Part shown: positions 1-5,106 of the stretch, piece by piece | Numbering within the stretch: the first letter of the stretch is position 1 | Layout of the letters: every line of letters begins with the position of its first letter | Source: Pseudomonadota bacterium | Lineage (GTDB): Bacteria > Desulfobacterota > Desulfovibrionia > Desulfovibrionales > Desulfovibrionaceae | NCBI GenBank assembly: GCA_023399375.1 | Contig: JAEWPX010000106.1 | Span: 1-5,581, forward strand | Direction of reading: 5' to 3' | Length of the DNA: 5,581 nucleotides | Notes under the pieces: model-generated | Seen by the model: the letters and a program-made list of their open reading frames with translations, nothing else | Database searches by the model: none | Told to the model about the DNA's origin: nothing | Translations under genes and position numbers: made by a program

Positions 1-26
1 CGTGAAATTGCGCACAAAGGCTTTCT

Positions 27-45
27 GCCCGCGCGGGCGGGTTTT
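27..45 (+). terminator. Possible terminator of an upstream gene
   Basis: A CCCGC/GCGGG stem (28-32 with 37-41, 4-nt loop) is followed directly by TTTT at 42-45. It lies before the ribosome binding site of the gene at 84, so it could end a transcript entering from the left edge. The stem is short and the T run has only four bases, so it could instead be a leader hairpin of the gene at 84. Confidence 0.4.
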
Positions 46-83
46 ATGACAAGAGTCGGTAAACCGCCAACCTGGAGGATGCC

Positions 84-326
84 ATGAGCTACTTCACCGA
101 AGCCGACCTCCCTGTTTCCATCGACCACGAGGAGATGGTGACCCTGGAAGACGGGACCACCATCCGTTTCGAGACCAATGGCGAGGCCAAAGACCTGTAC
201 GTGGGCGATTCCTTCACGCCGACGAGCCAGTTGTTCCCGGGCTGCGACTATTTTGTCGATTCCGGCGACAAGCACTTCAAAATTGTCGCCGAGTTCGACG
301 ACAAGATCACGGTCTCCAAGGAATAG
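84..326 (+). CDS. Small acidic hypothetical protein (80 aa)
   Basis: Complete small gene starting at ATG 84 with a strong ribosome binding site GGAGG at 74-78, five bases before the start, and ending in TAG. The 80-residue product is acidic (many Asp and Glu), has no cysteine pair, no signal peptide and no membrane segment, and has alternating hydrophobic and polar stretches (for example TTIRFET near residue 25 and HFKIVAEFDDKITV near 64) that suggest a small beta-rich cytoplasmic protein. I do not recognise the family. A strong terminator follows 11 bases after the stop, so it is probably the last or only gene of its transcript. That it is a real gene is well supported by its start site, terminator and codon use; its function is unknown. 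Confidence 0.8.
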   Translation: MSYFTEADLPVSIDHEEMVTLEDGTTIRFETNGEAKDLYVGDSFTPTSQLFPGCDYFVDSGDKHFKIVAEFDDKITVSKE

Positions 327-336
327 CCTCCTCTTG

Positions 337-380
337 AAAAAAGGAAAGGCCGCGAGCGTCGCTTGCGGCCTTTTTTATTT
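337..380. terminator. Bidirectional rho-independent terminator
   Basis: A 23-nt hairpin at 348-370 (GGCCGCGAGC pairing with GCTTGCGGCC, one G-T wobble, very short loop) is followed on the plus strand by TTTTTT at 371-376. On the minus strand it is followed by a T-rich tract, the complement of the A-rich 337-347. It therefore fits as terminator for the plus-strand gene ending at 326 and for the minus-strand CULT gene ending at 422, which converge on it. Confidence 0.9.
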
Positions 381-421
381 GGGTCATGGCGGAACCCTCG
401 CCGCCCCGTGTGGGGCTCGTT

Positions 422-874
422 TTAATCCTGGTCGGCTTCCGCCTCTTCGGCCAGGCTCAGATGGTCCAGGATCAGGCCGTAAAATCCAATGCCGTCGGCG
501 GTCTGATGCTGCCAGCCCAGATGATTGCCGCAATGGGCGCAAACGCCCATGCGCCACTCGCCGTCGCTGCCGCCGGAGAAATCCAGGGCGAAATGACCGA
601 CCGGCACGCAGCCCGGAGCCAGGGAAAACATGCCGATTTCCTGTTCCAGGCCGTGGGGGCCGGGCACAAGGTGGCGGTGGGAGCCGGCCACGGCGATGCG
701 CTGGCTCGCGCGGGTCACGTCAGCGCCGCACTGGGCGCAGACGAAGCGGTCGCCGAACGCCAGCTCCGTGTTGGTGAGCACGGGTTTTTCGCGAAGTTCA
801 AGGGTTTCGCCGTCTTCGTTCCAGGCGACGGTGATGGGCGGATTGGTCGCGATAAGTGTCAGATGTCTGTCCAT
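422..874 (-). CDS. CULT-domain protein (cereblon-like), altered pocket, paralogue A
   Basis: This 150-residue protein is a bacterial homologue of the C-terminal CULT (thalidomide-binding) domain of cereblon. The CULT fold is a beta-sandwich held by one zinc ion, with an aromatic cage that binds glutarimides and, in bacterial MsCI4, also uridine. Seen here: zinc pairs C46xxC49 and C112xxC115, the HRH element at 66-68, APGC at 86-89, cage Trp W107 and the HLGW motif ending in W121, then FYGLILD. Spacing matches MsCI4 without gaps. The residue facing MsCI4 Asn50 is Gly72 and that facing Trp79 is Gly101, so half of the ligand pocket is missing. About 45 residues precede the domain and an acidic tail follows. 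The start has GGGGAGGA at 879-886, five bases before ATG from its GGAGG core. The domain is sure; the physiological role of bacterial single-domain CULT proteins is unknown. Confidence 0.9.
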   Translation of the reverse strand: MDRHLTLIATNPPITVAWNEDGETLELREKPVLTNTELAFGDRFVCAQCGADVTRASQRIAVAGSHRHLVPGPHGLEQEIGMFSLAPGCVPVGHFALDFSGGSDGEWRMGVCAHCGNHLGWQHQTADGIGFYGLILDHLSLAEEAEADQD

Positions 875-878
875 GGGG

Positions 879-886
879 TCCTCCCC
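879..886 (-). promoter_or_regulatory. Ribosome binding site of CULT paralogue A
   Basis: GGGGAGGA on the minus strand, its GGAGG core five bases before the ATG at 874. It fixes the start of this gene. Confidence 0.75.
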
Positions 887-1229
887 GGCCGCATCGTGCC
901 CGCTGCCATTGGGTTTCGGTGGGAGGGGCGGCGCGGGCGGCGGCAGTATTCATACTTTTTTAGTCTTGTTTCAGGTAGCCATGATCCCACCGTTGACAAG
1001 GTCCAAGCAATATTGATGCCATAAAATGTTTGCCGGTTCGGGGGAGTGGGAGGCGTACGCCGACACGTGCCTCAAGGTGCGCCATGCCGCATCAGGACAT
1101 GGCCGGCAGGGCGCTGGGCAGTCCGGCACAGGCGTTGCGCGCCCGGCATTTTTTCGGGAACGGCGGATGCTGCGAAGCGAGGAGGGCGCACCGCAGGGCG
1201 CGGCGTGGACTGGCGCAGGGGCGGTTGCG

Positions 1230-1263
1230 CTGCGCCCGCAATGGCGGTGCAAAGCGGGCGCAG
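1230..1263 (-). repeat. 10-bp inverted repeat just after CULT paralogue B
   Basis: CTGCGCCCGC at 1230-1239 pairs perfectly with GCGGGCGCAG at 1254-1263 around a 14-nt loop. It starts 11 bases beyond the stop codon of the minus-strand gene ending at 1275. No T run follows on the minus strand, so it is not a classic intrinsic terminator; it could stabilise the 3' end of the mRNA or assist termination. Confidence 0.5.
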
Positions 1264-1274
1264 GGGGGATGGGC

Positions 1275-1709
1275 CTAGCGGGGATCGTTCTCGGGGCTTT
1301 CCGGCTGGGCCTTGAGCCTGTCGAGGATGAGGGTGAAAAAGCCCAGGCCCTTGGACGAGAGGTAGTACCAGCCGAGGTGCGCGCCGCAGGTGGCGCAAAA
1401 CGCGGTCTGCCACAACCCGTCGTCCTCGCCGGAGAAGTCGAGTTTGAAATGGCCGATGACCCGGCAGCCTGGGGCCAGGGAAAAGCAGCCGACTTCCTCT
1501 TCCACGCCGTTGCCCGCCGGGAAATAGTGGCGGTGGCGGCCACCCACGGCGATGCGCATGATGGCCTGCGTCACTTCGACGTCGCAGGCGGCGCAGGCGA
1601 TGCGGTCGGCGTTTGCCAGCTCGGGATTGTCGAAGACCGGCGCAGGTTTGTGTTCGAGGATCAGGTCATCTGCCGTATTTTCGGTAAACAAGTCAGCAAA
1701 GGCGTACAC
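1275..1709 (-). CDS. CULT-domain protein (cereblon-like), altered pocket, paralogue B
   Basis: Second cereblon-like CULT protein, 144 residues from the chosen GTG start. Zinc pairs are C39xxC42 and C105xxC108; HRH at 59-61, FSLAPGC at 76-82, cage residues W100 and W114 in HLGW, then Tyr-Tyr and FFTLILD. It aligns without gaps to MsCI4 and to paralogue A, with which it shares about half its domain residues by eye, including GHF-x-LDFSG. As in A, the pocket Asn is replaced (Ala65) and the first cage Trp is Gly94. I prefer GTG at 1709 because AGGGAG lies six bases upstream and this start matches the length of paralogue A; an in-frame ATG at 1748 would add 13 residues but has no ribosome binding site. 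The domain is sure, the function unknown. Confidence 0.88.
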   Translation of the reverse strand: MYAFADLFTENTADDLILEHKPAPVFDNPELANADRIACAACDVEVTQAIMRIAVGGRHRHYFPAGNGVEEEVGCFSLAPGCRVIGHFKLDFSGEDDGLWQTAFCATCGAHLGWYYLSSKGLGFFTLILDRLKAQPESPENDPR

Positions 1710-1715
1710 GGAAGG

Positions 1716-1721
1716 CTCCCT
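1716..1721 (-). promoter_or_regulatory. Ribosome binding site deciding the GTG start of paralogue B
   Basis: AGGGAG on the minus strand, six bases before GTG 1709. The alternative ATG at 1748 is preceded by AAACGACAA, which has no Shine-Dalgarno match. Confidence 0.6.
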
Positions 1722-1773
1722 GGATCGGGGGTAAGACAGCCGGCCCATTTGTCGTTTGCATTTCTGCCAAAAG

Positions 1774-1802
1774 ATGCTATGCTATTTAGTTCGTCAAGTT
1801 AA
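1774..1802 (-). promoter_or_regulatory. Candidate promoter of CULT paralogue B
   Basis: On the minus strand TTAACT (1802-1797) and TAGCAT (1779-1774) are separated by 17 bp, each matching four of six bases of the sigma-70 boxes. They lie in an A+T-rich patch (1749-1810) that stands out from the GC-rich surroundings. Transcription would begin near 1767, giving a leader of about 58 nt. This is a weak match and needs 5'-end mapping. Confidence 0.35.
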
Positions 1803-1825
1803 AAAAAGCACGTTCTCTTGGCGCT
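1801..1825 (-). terminator. Possible terminator of CULT paralogue C
   Basis: On the minus strand AGCGC pairs with GTGCT (one G-U pair, 9-nt loop) and runs straight into seven T residues (1807-1801). It lies about 57 bases after the stop of the gene ending at 1882. The stem is only 5 bp, so efficiency may be low. It abuts the candidate promoter of the next gene, which suggests the CULT genes are separate transcription units. Confidence 0.45.
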
Positions 1826-1881
1826 CCCCGTCACACGCGGCCTGTGGCGCGCGGGCCTCGCGTCGCATCTCCCTGCCGGTG

Positions 1882-2379
1882 CTACCCATCCGTGCCGCCT
1901 CCCGCACCCGACCCGGCCACGAGGCGGTCGAGGAGCAGCCCGAAAAAAGTCCCTCCCGCGGCCCGTTCATAGCGCCAGCCCAGGTGCGCGCCGCACGCGC
2001 CGCACACCGCGACCTGCCAGCGCGTGCCCGCAAACCACGTGAACGCGTCGCTTGGCTGTCCCATGAGCGCGCAGCCCGGCGCGGCCGCGAAGCATCCTAA
2101 GGCAAAGACCATGCCGTATGGGTTGGCGAACACGTGCCTGTGGGAACCTGCCACGGCAATGCGCCACGCCGTGTGCGTCACCGCATGCCGGCAGGCGGCG
2201 CAGCGCAAAACGGTATTCGGTTCGCCTTCCTGCGCCCGCGCACCCGGGATCGGCGCCTCCCCGGCCCGCGGTGTCCCGTCCGGGCCCTGCGGCGCTTCGC
2301 GGCCGCGCCAGCCAGGCGGCGCGAAAAATCCTTGCCGGCTCTGATTTACATTCACCTCGGGGTGGTTATACCTTGCCAT
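1882..2379 (-). CDS. CULT-domain protein (cereblon-like), complete ligand pocket, paralogue C
   Basis: Third cereblon-like CULT protein, and the one closest to characterised members. With the ATG at 2379 it has 165 residues: a Pro/Gly/Arg-rich, probably disordered N-terminus (about 1-55) and a CULT domain (58-153). Zinc pairs are C60xxC63 and C126xxC129. All pocket residues known from MsCI4 and human cereblon are present at gap-free positions: N86 in FANPYG, W115 in FTWF, W121, W135 in HLGW, and Y137. It shares the ten-residue run RIAVAGSHRH with paralogue A. It should be able to bind uridine- or glutarimide-like ligands (inference). The start is uncertain: there is no clear ribosome binding site at 2379. 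ATGs at 2436 and 2460 are in frame but would meet or overlap the divergent gene at 2438. Confidence 0.88.
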   Translation of the reverse strand: MARYNHPEVNVNQSRQGFFAPPGWRGREAPQGPDGTPRAGEAPIPGARAQEGEPNTVLRCAACRHAVTHTAWRIAVAGSHRHVFANPYGMVFALGCFAAAPGCALMGQPSDAFTWFAGTRWQVAVCGACGAHLGWRYERAAGGTFFGLLLDRLVAGSGAGGGTDG

Positions 2380-2437
2380 CCAGGTCGAAAGCGCCGCGCG
2401 GCAGGTCGCCGCGCGCCAAATCCGGCGGCCCGGCATA
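2380..2437. promoter_or_regulatory. Short divergent intergenic region between CULT paralogue C and the kinase gene
   Basis: Only 58 bp separate the chosen divergent starts, so any promoter or operator here would be shared. I see CATAAT at 2434-2439 on the plus strand, which resembles a -10 box and would place a transcript start near the ATG at 2447, but no matching -35. TATAAC on the minus strand near 2370 lies inside the chosen reading frame of paralogue C. Neither is convincing. Confidence 0.3.
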
Positions 2438-3460
2438 ATGTTTCCCATGCGCCAATACATCGGTCACCTCTCGATAAGCGATCCTCTGCAAGGCTATCTG
2501 CGCGACGCCATCCTGCCCCAGCTTGCCGCGTCCGAGCGCGAACCCCGTTGGCGTGTGTTTCGCGTCTCCGCCGTAAGCGACGTCTACCTCTACGAGGACA
2601 AATGGACCGGTTGCCGGGTGGTCGGCAAGTTCTACGCGCGCGCCCGGGGCTTAAACGGCAGCAACGCCCCCCAGTCCGCCCAGCACGAATACGATGGCCT
2701 GGCCTACCTGCGAAGCCTTGGCTTCGACGCGCCGCCGGACTACGTCGCCCGGCCGCTCGGCGTCAACGCGGCCCTCGGCGACCTGCTCGTCACCGAACTC
2801 GCGCCCGGCGAGCAGCTCGACGGCGTCATCGAGGACGCCCTGCGCGCCGGGCGCGGTGAACGCCTCTACCGCAAGCTCGGCGGCCTGGCCCGCTTTCTGG
2901 CCAGGTTGCACAACCGCGTCGCGGGTCCCGAGCGTGTGGATTTCGCCCCGACCCAGGGCTACTTCGAGCGCGTGGTGGGCCACCTTGCCGCCCACTGCGG
3001 CCTGACGCCCCGGCGCGCCGAACGCTTGCTCGCCCTGGGGCACGCCTACGCCGCCAAGCCCGCCTACTGGCAGGACCTGCGCGTACTCGTCCACGGCGAC
3101 GCCACGCCATCCAACTTCCTGTTCGGCCGCGACCAGGACGTCTTCGTCATCGACCTCGAGCGCATGCACCGCGATGACCGCGTCTACGACGTGGGCCGGC
3201 TGTGCGGCGAGCTCAAGCACTGTTTCCTGCGCGCAACCGGCGACCCGGCCCGGGCCGAGCCCTACATCGGCCATTTCCTTTGGGAATACGCCGGGCATTT
3301 TCCCGACCGGGAACCGACCTTCGCCGCGGTCACGGCCCGGTTGCCGTTCCACATGGGCCTGACTCTCCTGCGCATCGCCCGCAACACCTGGCTCGACGAA
3401 GCCTACCGCCGCCGGCTCGTCCACGAGGCCAAGGCCATACTCGCCGGAGGCTTGCAATGA
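2438..3460 (+). CDS. APH-family phosphotransferase (small-molecule kinase)
   Basis: A 340-residue protein of the aminoglycoside phosphotransferase/choline kinase-like superfamily, which transfers phosphate from ATP to a hydroxyl of a small substrate in the cytoplasm. Seen: nucleotide-binding Lys (K64 in VVGKFY) with its partner Glu (E84 in QHEYDGLAYL), the catalytic Brenner motif VHGDATPSN with D221 and N226, and the metal-binding Asp in VIDLE (D239). Length is usual for the family. The stop overlaps the start of the HAD phosphatase gene by 4 bp, so the two are translationally coupled and probably act on related molecules. The start may be ATG 2438 or ATG 2447; neither has a clear ribosome binding site. 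Family membership does not imply antibiotic resistance, since most chromosomal members act on sugars, choline-like compounds or other metabolites. The substrate is unknown. Confidence 0.87.
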   Translation: MFPMRQYIGHLSISDPLQGYLRDAILPQLAASEREPRWRVFRVSAVSDVYLYEDKWTGCRVVGKFYARARGLNGSNAPQSAQHEYDGLAYLRSLGFDAPPDYVARPLGVNAALGDLLVTELAPGEQLDGVIEDALRAGRGERLYRKLGGLARFLARLHNRVAGPERVDFAPTQGYFERVVGHLAAHCGLTPRRAERLLALGHAYAAKPAYWQDLRVLVHGDATPSNFLFGRDQDVFVIDLERMHRDDRVYDVGRLCGELKHCFLRATGDPARAEPYIGHFLWEYAGHFPDREPTFAAVTARLPFHMGLTLLRIARNTWLDEAYRRRLVHEAKAILAGGLQ

Positions 3461-4200
3461 ATGTCCGGGGCATCCTGTTTGACCTCAACGGCACGCTGAT
3501 CGACATCAACACCGACGAGGGCAACGAACAGATCTACCGTTCCATCAGCCACCTGCTCAAGTATTACGGCATCCGCACCAGCCGGGGCGACGTGCGCGAG
3601 GGCTACTACCAGATCCTCAAGGACCAGCGCCGCCGCAACGGGGAGGCCTTTCCCGAGTTCGACGCCGTGGCCGTGTGGCGCGAGTTCGTCGCGACCCGCG
3701 CCGCGCGCTCGGGCGCGTCCATCCCAAAGAACAAGCTGGCCGTGCTGCCGCATTTCCTGGCCGAGCTCTACCGGGGCATTTCGCTCAATCGTCTGGAGCT
3801 CTACGCCGAAGTGCGCGAAGTCCTCGACGAATTGCGGCCGCGCTACCGTCTGGGAGCCCTCAGCGACGCCCAAAGCGCCTGGGCCGTGCCGGAAATGCGC
3901 ATGGTGGGCCTTGGCGACTACTTTTTCCCTGTCATCGTCTCCGGCGACTTCGGCTACCGCAAGCCCGACCAGCGGCTCTTCGCCACGGCGCTAAAGCGCA
4001 TGCACCTGCCCGCCGAGGAGGTGGTCTTCGTCGGCAACGACATGTACCGCGATATTTACGGCGCGCGCCAGGCGGGCCTGCGCACCGTCTTTTTCGCCAC
4101 GGGCCAGGGCCAGCAGGCCATGGAAGGCGTCGAAGCCCACTACAACATCTACCGTTTCGCCGAACTGCGCAACGCCATTCGGTTTTTCGAGCAAGAGTAG
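3457..4200 (+). CDS. HAD-superfamily hydrolase (subfamily IA-like) with DxN motif
   Basis: A 247-residue haloacid dehalogenase-type hydrolase, probably a phosphatase. Motif I is FDLNGTLID with nucleophile D9; motif II is LSD (S136); motif III is YRKPD (K169); motif IV is VGNDMYRD (D195, D199). The helical cap, roughly residues 20-110, is inserted after motif I as in C1-cap members. The odd point is residue 11, which is Asn where most HAD phosphatases have Asp acting as acid/base (DxDGT). Start ATG 3457 overlaps the kinase stop (ATGA) and is preceded by GGAGG, seven bases away. It ends at TAG 4200. Coupling to the kinase suggests a shared substrate or pathway. A dehalogenase or other non-phosphatase activity is possible given the motif I change. 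Confidence 0.88.
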   Translation: MNVRGILFDLNGTLIDINTDEGNEQIYRSISHLLKYYGIRTSRGDVREGYYQILKDQRRRNGEAFPEFDAVAVWREFVATRAARSGASIPKNKLAVLPHFLAELYRGISLNRLELYAEVREVLDELRPRYRLGALSDAQSAWAVPEMRMVGLGDYFFPVIVSGDFGYRKPDQRLFATALKRMHLPAEEVVFVGNDMYRDIYGARQAGLRTVFFATGQGQQAMEGVEAHYNIYRFAELRNAIRFFEQE

Positions 4201-4225
4201 CGGCGTGGGGCGGGAGCGCAAAGGG

Positions 4226-4265
4226 AAGATGCCTGCGGCCGGAAGGGACAGGTCCCTCCCGGACC
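4226..4265. other. Small inverted repeat in the gap after the HAD gene
   Basis: The 96-bp gap between 4200 and 4297 contains a GGGAC...GTCCC palindrome (around 4246-4257) flanked by GC-rich sequence and no T run. It does not look like an intrinsic terminator, so transcription of the kinase and phosphatase genes may read through into the next two genes. No other signal was seen in the gap. Confidence 0.3.
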
Positions 4266-4296
4266 ATCCCGAAGGGGGTTGCGGCGAGGGGAGTCG

Positions 4297-4548
4297 ATGA
4301 TTATGGAAGACGGCCTGAAGGATGGGGCGCGGCGATTGCTCGTCGCGCTGGCGAAGCTGCCGGAAGCGCCGTTTCCCCTGCGGGTCATGCCGGGGGAAGT
4401 GGCCGTTCGCCTGGGGTTCTCGCCGGCGCGGGCCTGGAAGCTCTTTCGGGCGCTTTTCGCTGCAGGGTACTACGAATACGACATATCGGCCTACAGCGGC
4501 CGGTTGACCGAAGCCGGCCGTGCGGCCGCAAGGAAAGAAACGACGTGA
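4297..4548 (+). CDS. Small winged-helix-like protein (83 aa)
   Basis: An 83-residue basic protein. From about residue 33 to 57 it reads like a helix-turn-helix (EVAVRLGFSPARAWKLFRAL then FAAGYY), followed by a short polar stretch and RLTEAGRAAA, a pattern common at the end of winged-helix DNA-binding domains where 'LT-x-x-G' follows the wing. A small transcription regulator is therefore plausible; I cannot name a family. The start is ATG 4297, preceded by GAGGGGAG within a few bases. ATG 4303 and TTG 4279 are in-frame alternatives. Its TGA overlaps the GTG start of the next gene, so the two are probably translated together. It may regulate this series of genes or act with the membrane protein. 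Confidence 0.7.
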   Translation: MIMEDGLKDGARRLLVALAKLPEAPFPLRVMPGEVAVRLGFSPARAWKLFRALFAAGYYEYDISAYSGRLTEAGRAAARKETT

Positions 4549-5009
4549 AGCTTGCGCAACATTGTCTGAGCGCCATTCCGCTGGCCGCGGCCGGCTACGC
4601 CGCCGCCGGCGGCAGCTGGGCGGGCGCGTTCGCCGCCGGGTTGTCCAGCGTGCTCATCGACCTCGACCATGTCACCGATTACGTGCTTTACAACCGCGGT
4701 TGGGGCGGCGTGCAGGATTTTTTCAAAAGCTGCGAGGGAGGCAAGCTCGACCGGCTCTACCTGGTCTTCCATTCCTTCGAGTTCGTGATTTTTCTGTGGC
4801 TGCTCGTGGGATTCGGCATCGCCGCGCCCTGGGGCGTGGGGCTGACCATCGGCATCTCGGGCCACATGCTTCTCGACTGGTTCGGCAACCGCCACATCGT
4901 GCAGCCGTCGTTCTACTGGCTGTGGTTTCGCGCCGTGAATGGCTTCGACGGCAACCGCCTCTACCGCGTGCCCCCCGGCACCCTCGCCACCGCTCGCGCC
5001 CGAGACTGA
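4545..5009 (+). CDS. Small membrane protein, YdjM-like putative metal-dependent hydrolase
   Basis: A 154-residue inner-membrane protein. Hydrophobic segments cover about residues 7-38 (Ala/Gly rich) and 71-105. Conserved polar residues sit beside them: D39-x-D41-H42 with D45 (LIDLDHVTDY), H76-S77-x-E79 (FHSFE) and G106-H107-x-x-x-D111 (GHMLLDWFGN). This pattern of Asp and His residues near membrane helices resembles the YdjM/DUF457-type membrane-bound metal-dependent hydrolases, which are poorly characterised. The start is GTG 4545, overlapping the preceding TGA (GTGA), with AAGGA about ten bases upstream. It is the last gene of the plus-strand series and is followed by a strong hairpin. The membrane location is well supported, hydrolase activity less so. 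Confidence 0.75.
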   Translation: MKLAQHCLSAIPLAAAGYAAAGGSWAGAFAAGLSSVLIDLDHVTDYVLYNRGWGGVQDFFKSCEGGKLDRLYLVFHSFEFVIFLWLLVGFGIAAPWGVGLTIGISGHMLLDWFGNRHIVQPSFYWLWFRAVNGFDGNRLYRVPPGTLATARARD

Positions 5010-5024
5010 TTCTTCCCCCTTCGG

Positions 5025-5080
5025 GGTGGTCCAGGAGGGGCCCTCGGCCCCTCCTGGCCGCCGGAGGCATTTCTTATCTT
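5025..5080 (+). terminator. Strong hairpin, probable terminator of the plus-strand series
   Basis: CCAGGAGGGGCC (5031-5042) pairs perfectly with GGCCCCTCCTGG (5046-5057) around a 3-nt CTC loop. With T5030 bulged out the stem can extend by five more pairs (5025-5029 with 5058-5062). A pyrimidine- and T-rich tract starting at 5070 follows on the plus strand. It lies between converging genes ending at 5009 and 5107, so it could serve both, although no T run follows on the minus strand. Confidence 0.7.
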
Positions 5081-5106
5081 TCCCCTCTTCCCTCTTTCTC
5101 CTCCCC

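Larger units (their letters stand above)
875..1274. other. 400-bp gene-free stretch between CULT paralogues A and B
   Basis: I see no convincing gene here on either strand; open frames crossing it are extensions of shadows of the neighbouring CULT gene. It holds an A+T-rich island at about 948-1035 in otherwise GC-rich DNA, containing the small palindromic pair TTGTCAA/TTGACAA around 992-999, and a 10-bp inverted repeat near the B end (1230-1263). The AT island is the likely place for the promoter of paralogue A, but I could not find a well-spaced -35/-10 pair. Confidence 0.5.

Noticed and set aside
993..1027. Perfect TTGACA on the plus strand followed by TAAAAT
   Set aside because: The spacing is about 23 bp, too long for a sigma-70 promoter, and no plus-strand gene follows.
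875..1274. A fourth, decayed CULT gene between paralogues A and B
   Set aside because: No CxxC pair, HLGW or APGC remnant is visible in any minus-strand frame outside the known genes.
1026..1802. Long plus-strand open frame of 258 codons
   Set aside because: It lies antisense to CULT paralogue B, whose reading frame shows clear conserved motifs. The plus-strand translation is Gly/Ala/Arg-rich with no recognisable domain, typical of a shadow frame in GC-rich DNA.
422..2379. CULT genes as MsrB or Yippee proteins
   Set aside because: These share the zinc-held fold, but the HLGW after the second CxxC, the Trp five residues before it and gap-free spacing to MsCI4 point to CULT specifically.
3202..3456. 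Upstream in-frame extension of the HAD protein into the kinase gene
   Set aside because: The extension is Arg/Pro-rich, overlaps the kinase frame and precedes the well-placed GGAGG and ATG at 3457. HAD proteins begin just before the DxN/DxD motif.
2651..3457. Minus-strand open frame of 268 codons opposite the kinase gene
   Set aside because: It is fully antisense to the APH-family gene, which has all catalytic motifs. The antisense product has no motif and is a GC-skew artefact.
2438..3460. Antibiotic resistance by aminoglycoside phosphorylation
   Set aside because: Only the general APH-fold motifs are present. The gene is coupled to a HAD phosphatase with no mobile element nearby, so a metabolic kinase is more likely.
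3675..4544. Upstream in-frame extension of the YdjM-like membrane protein
   Set aside because: It is a shadow of the HAD and winged-helix genes; the membrane protein starts at GTG 4545 with a stop-start overlap.
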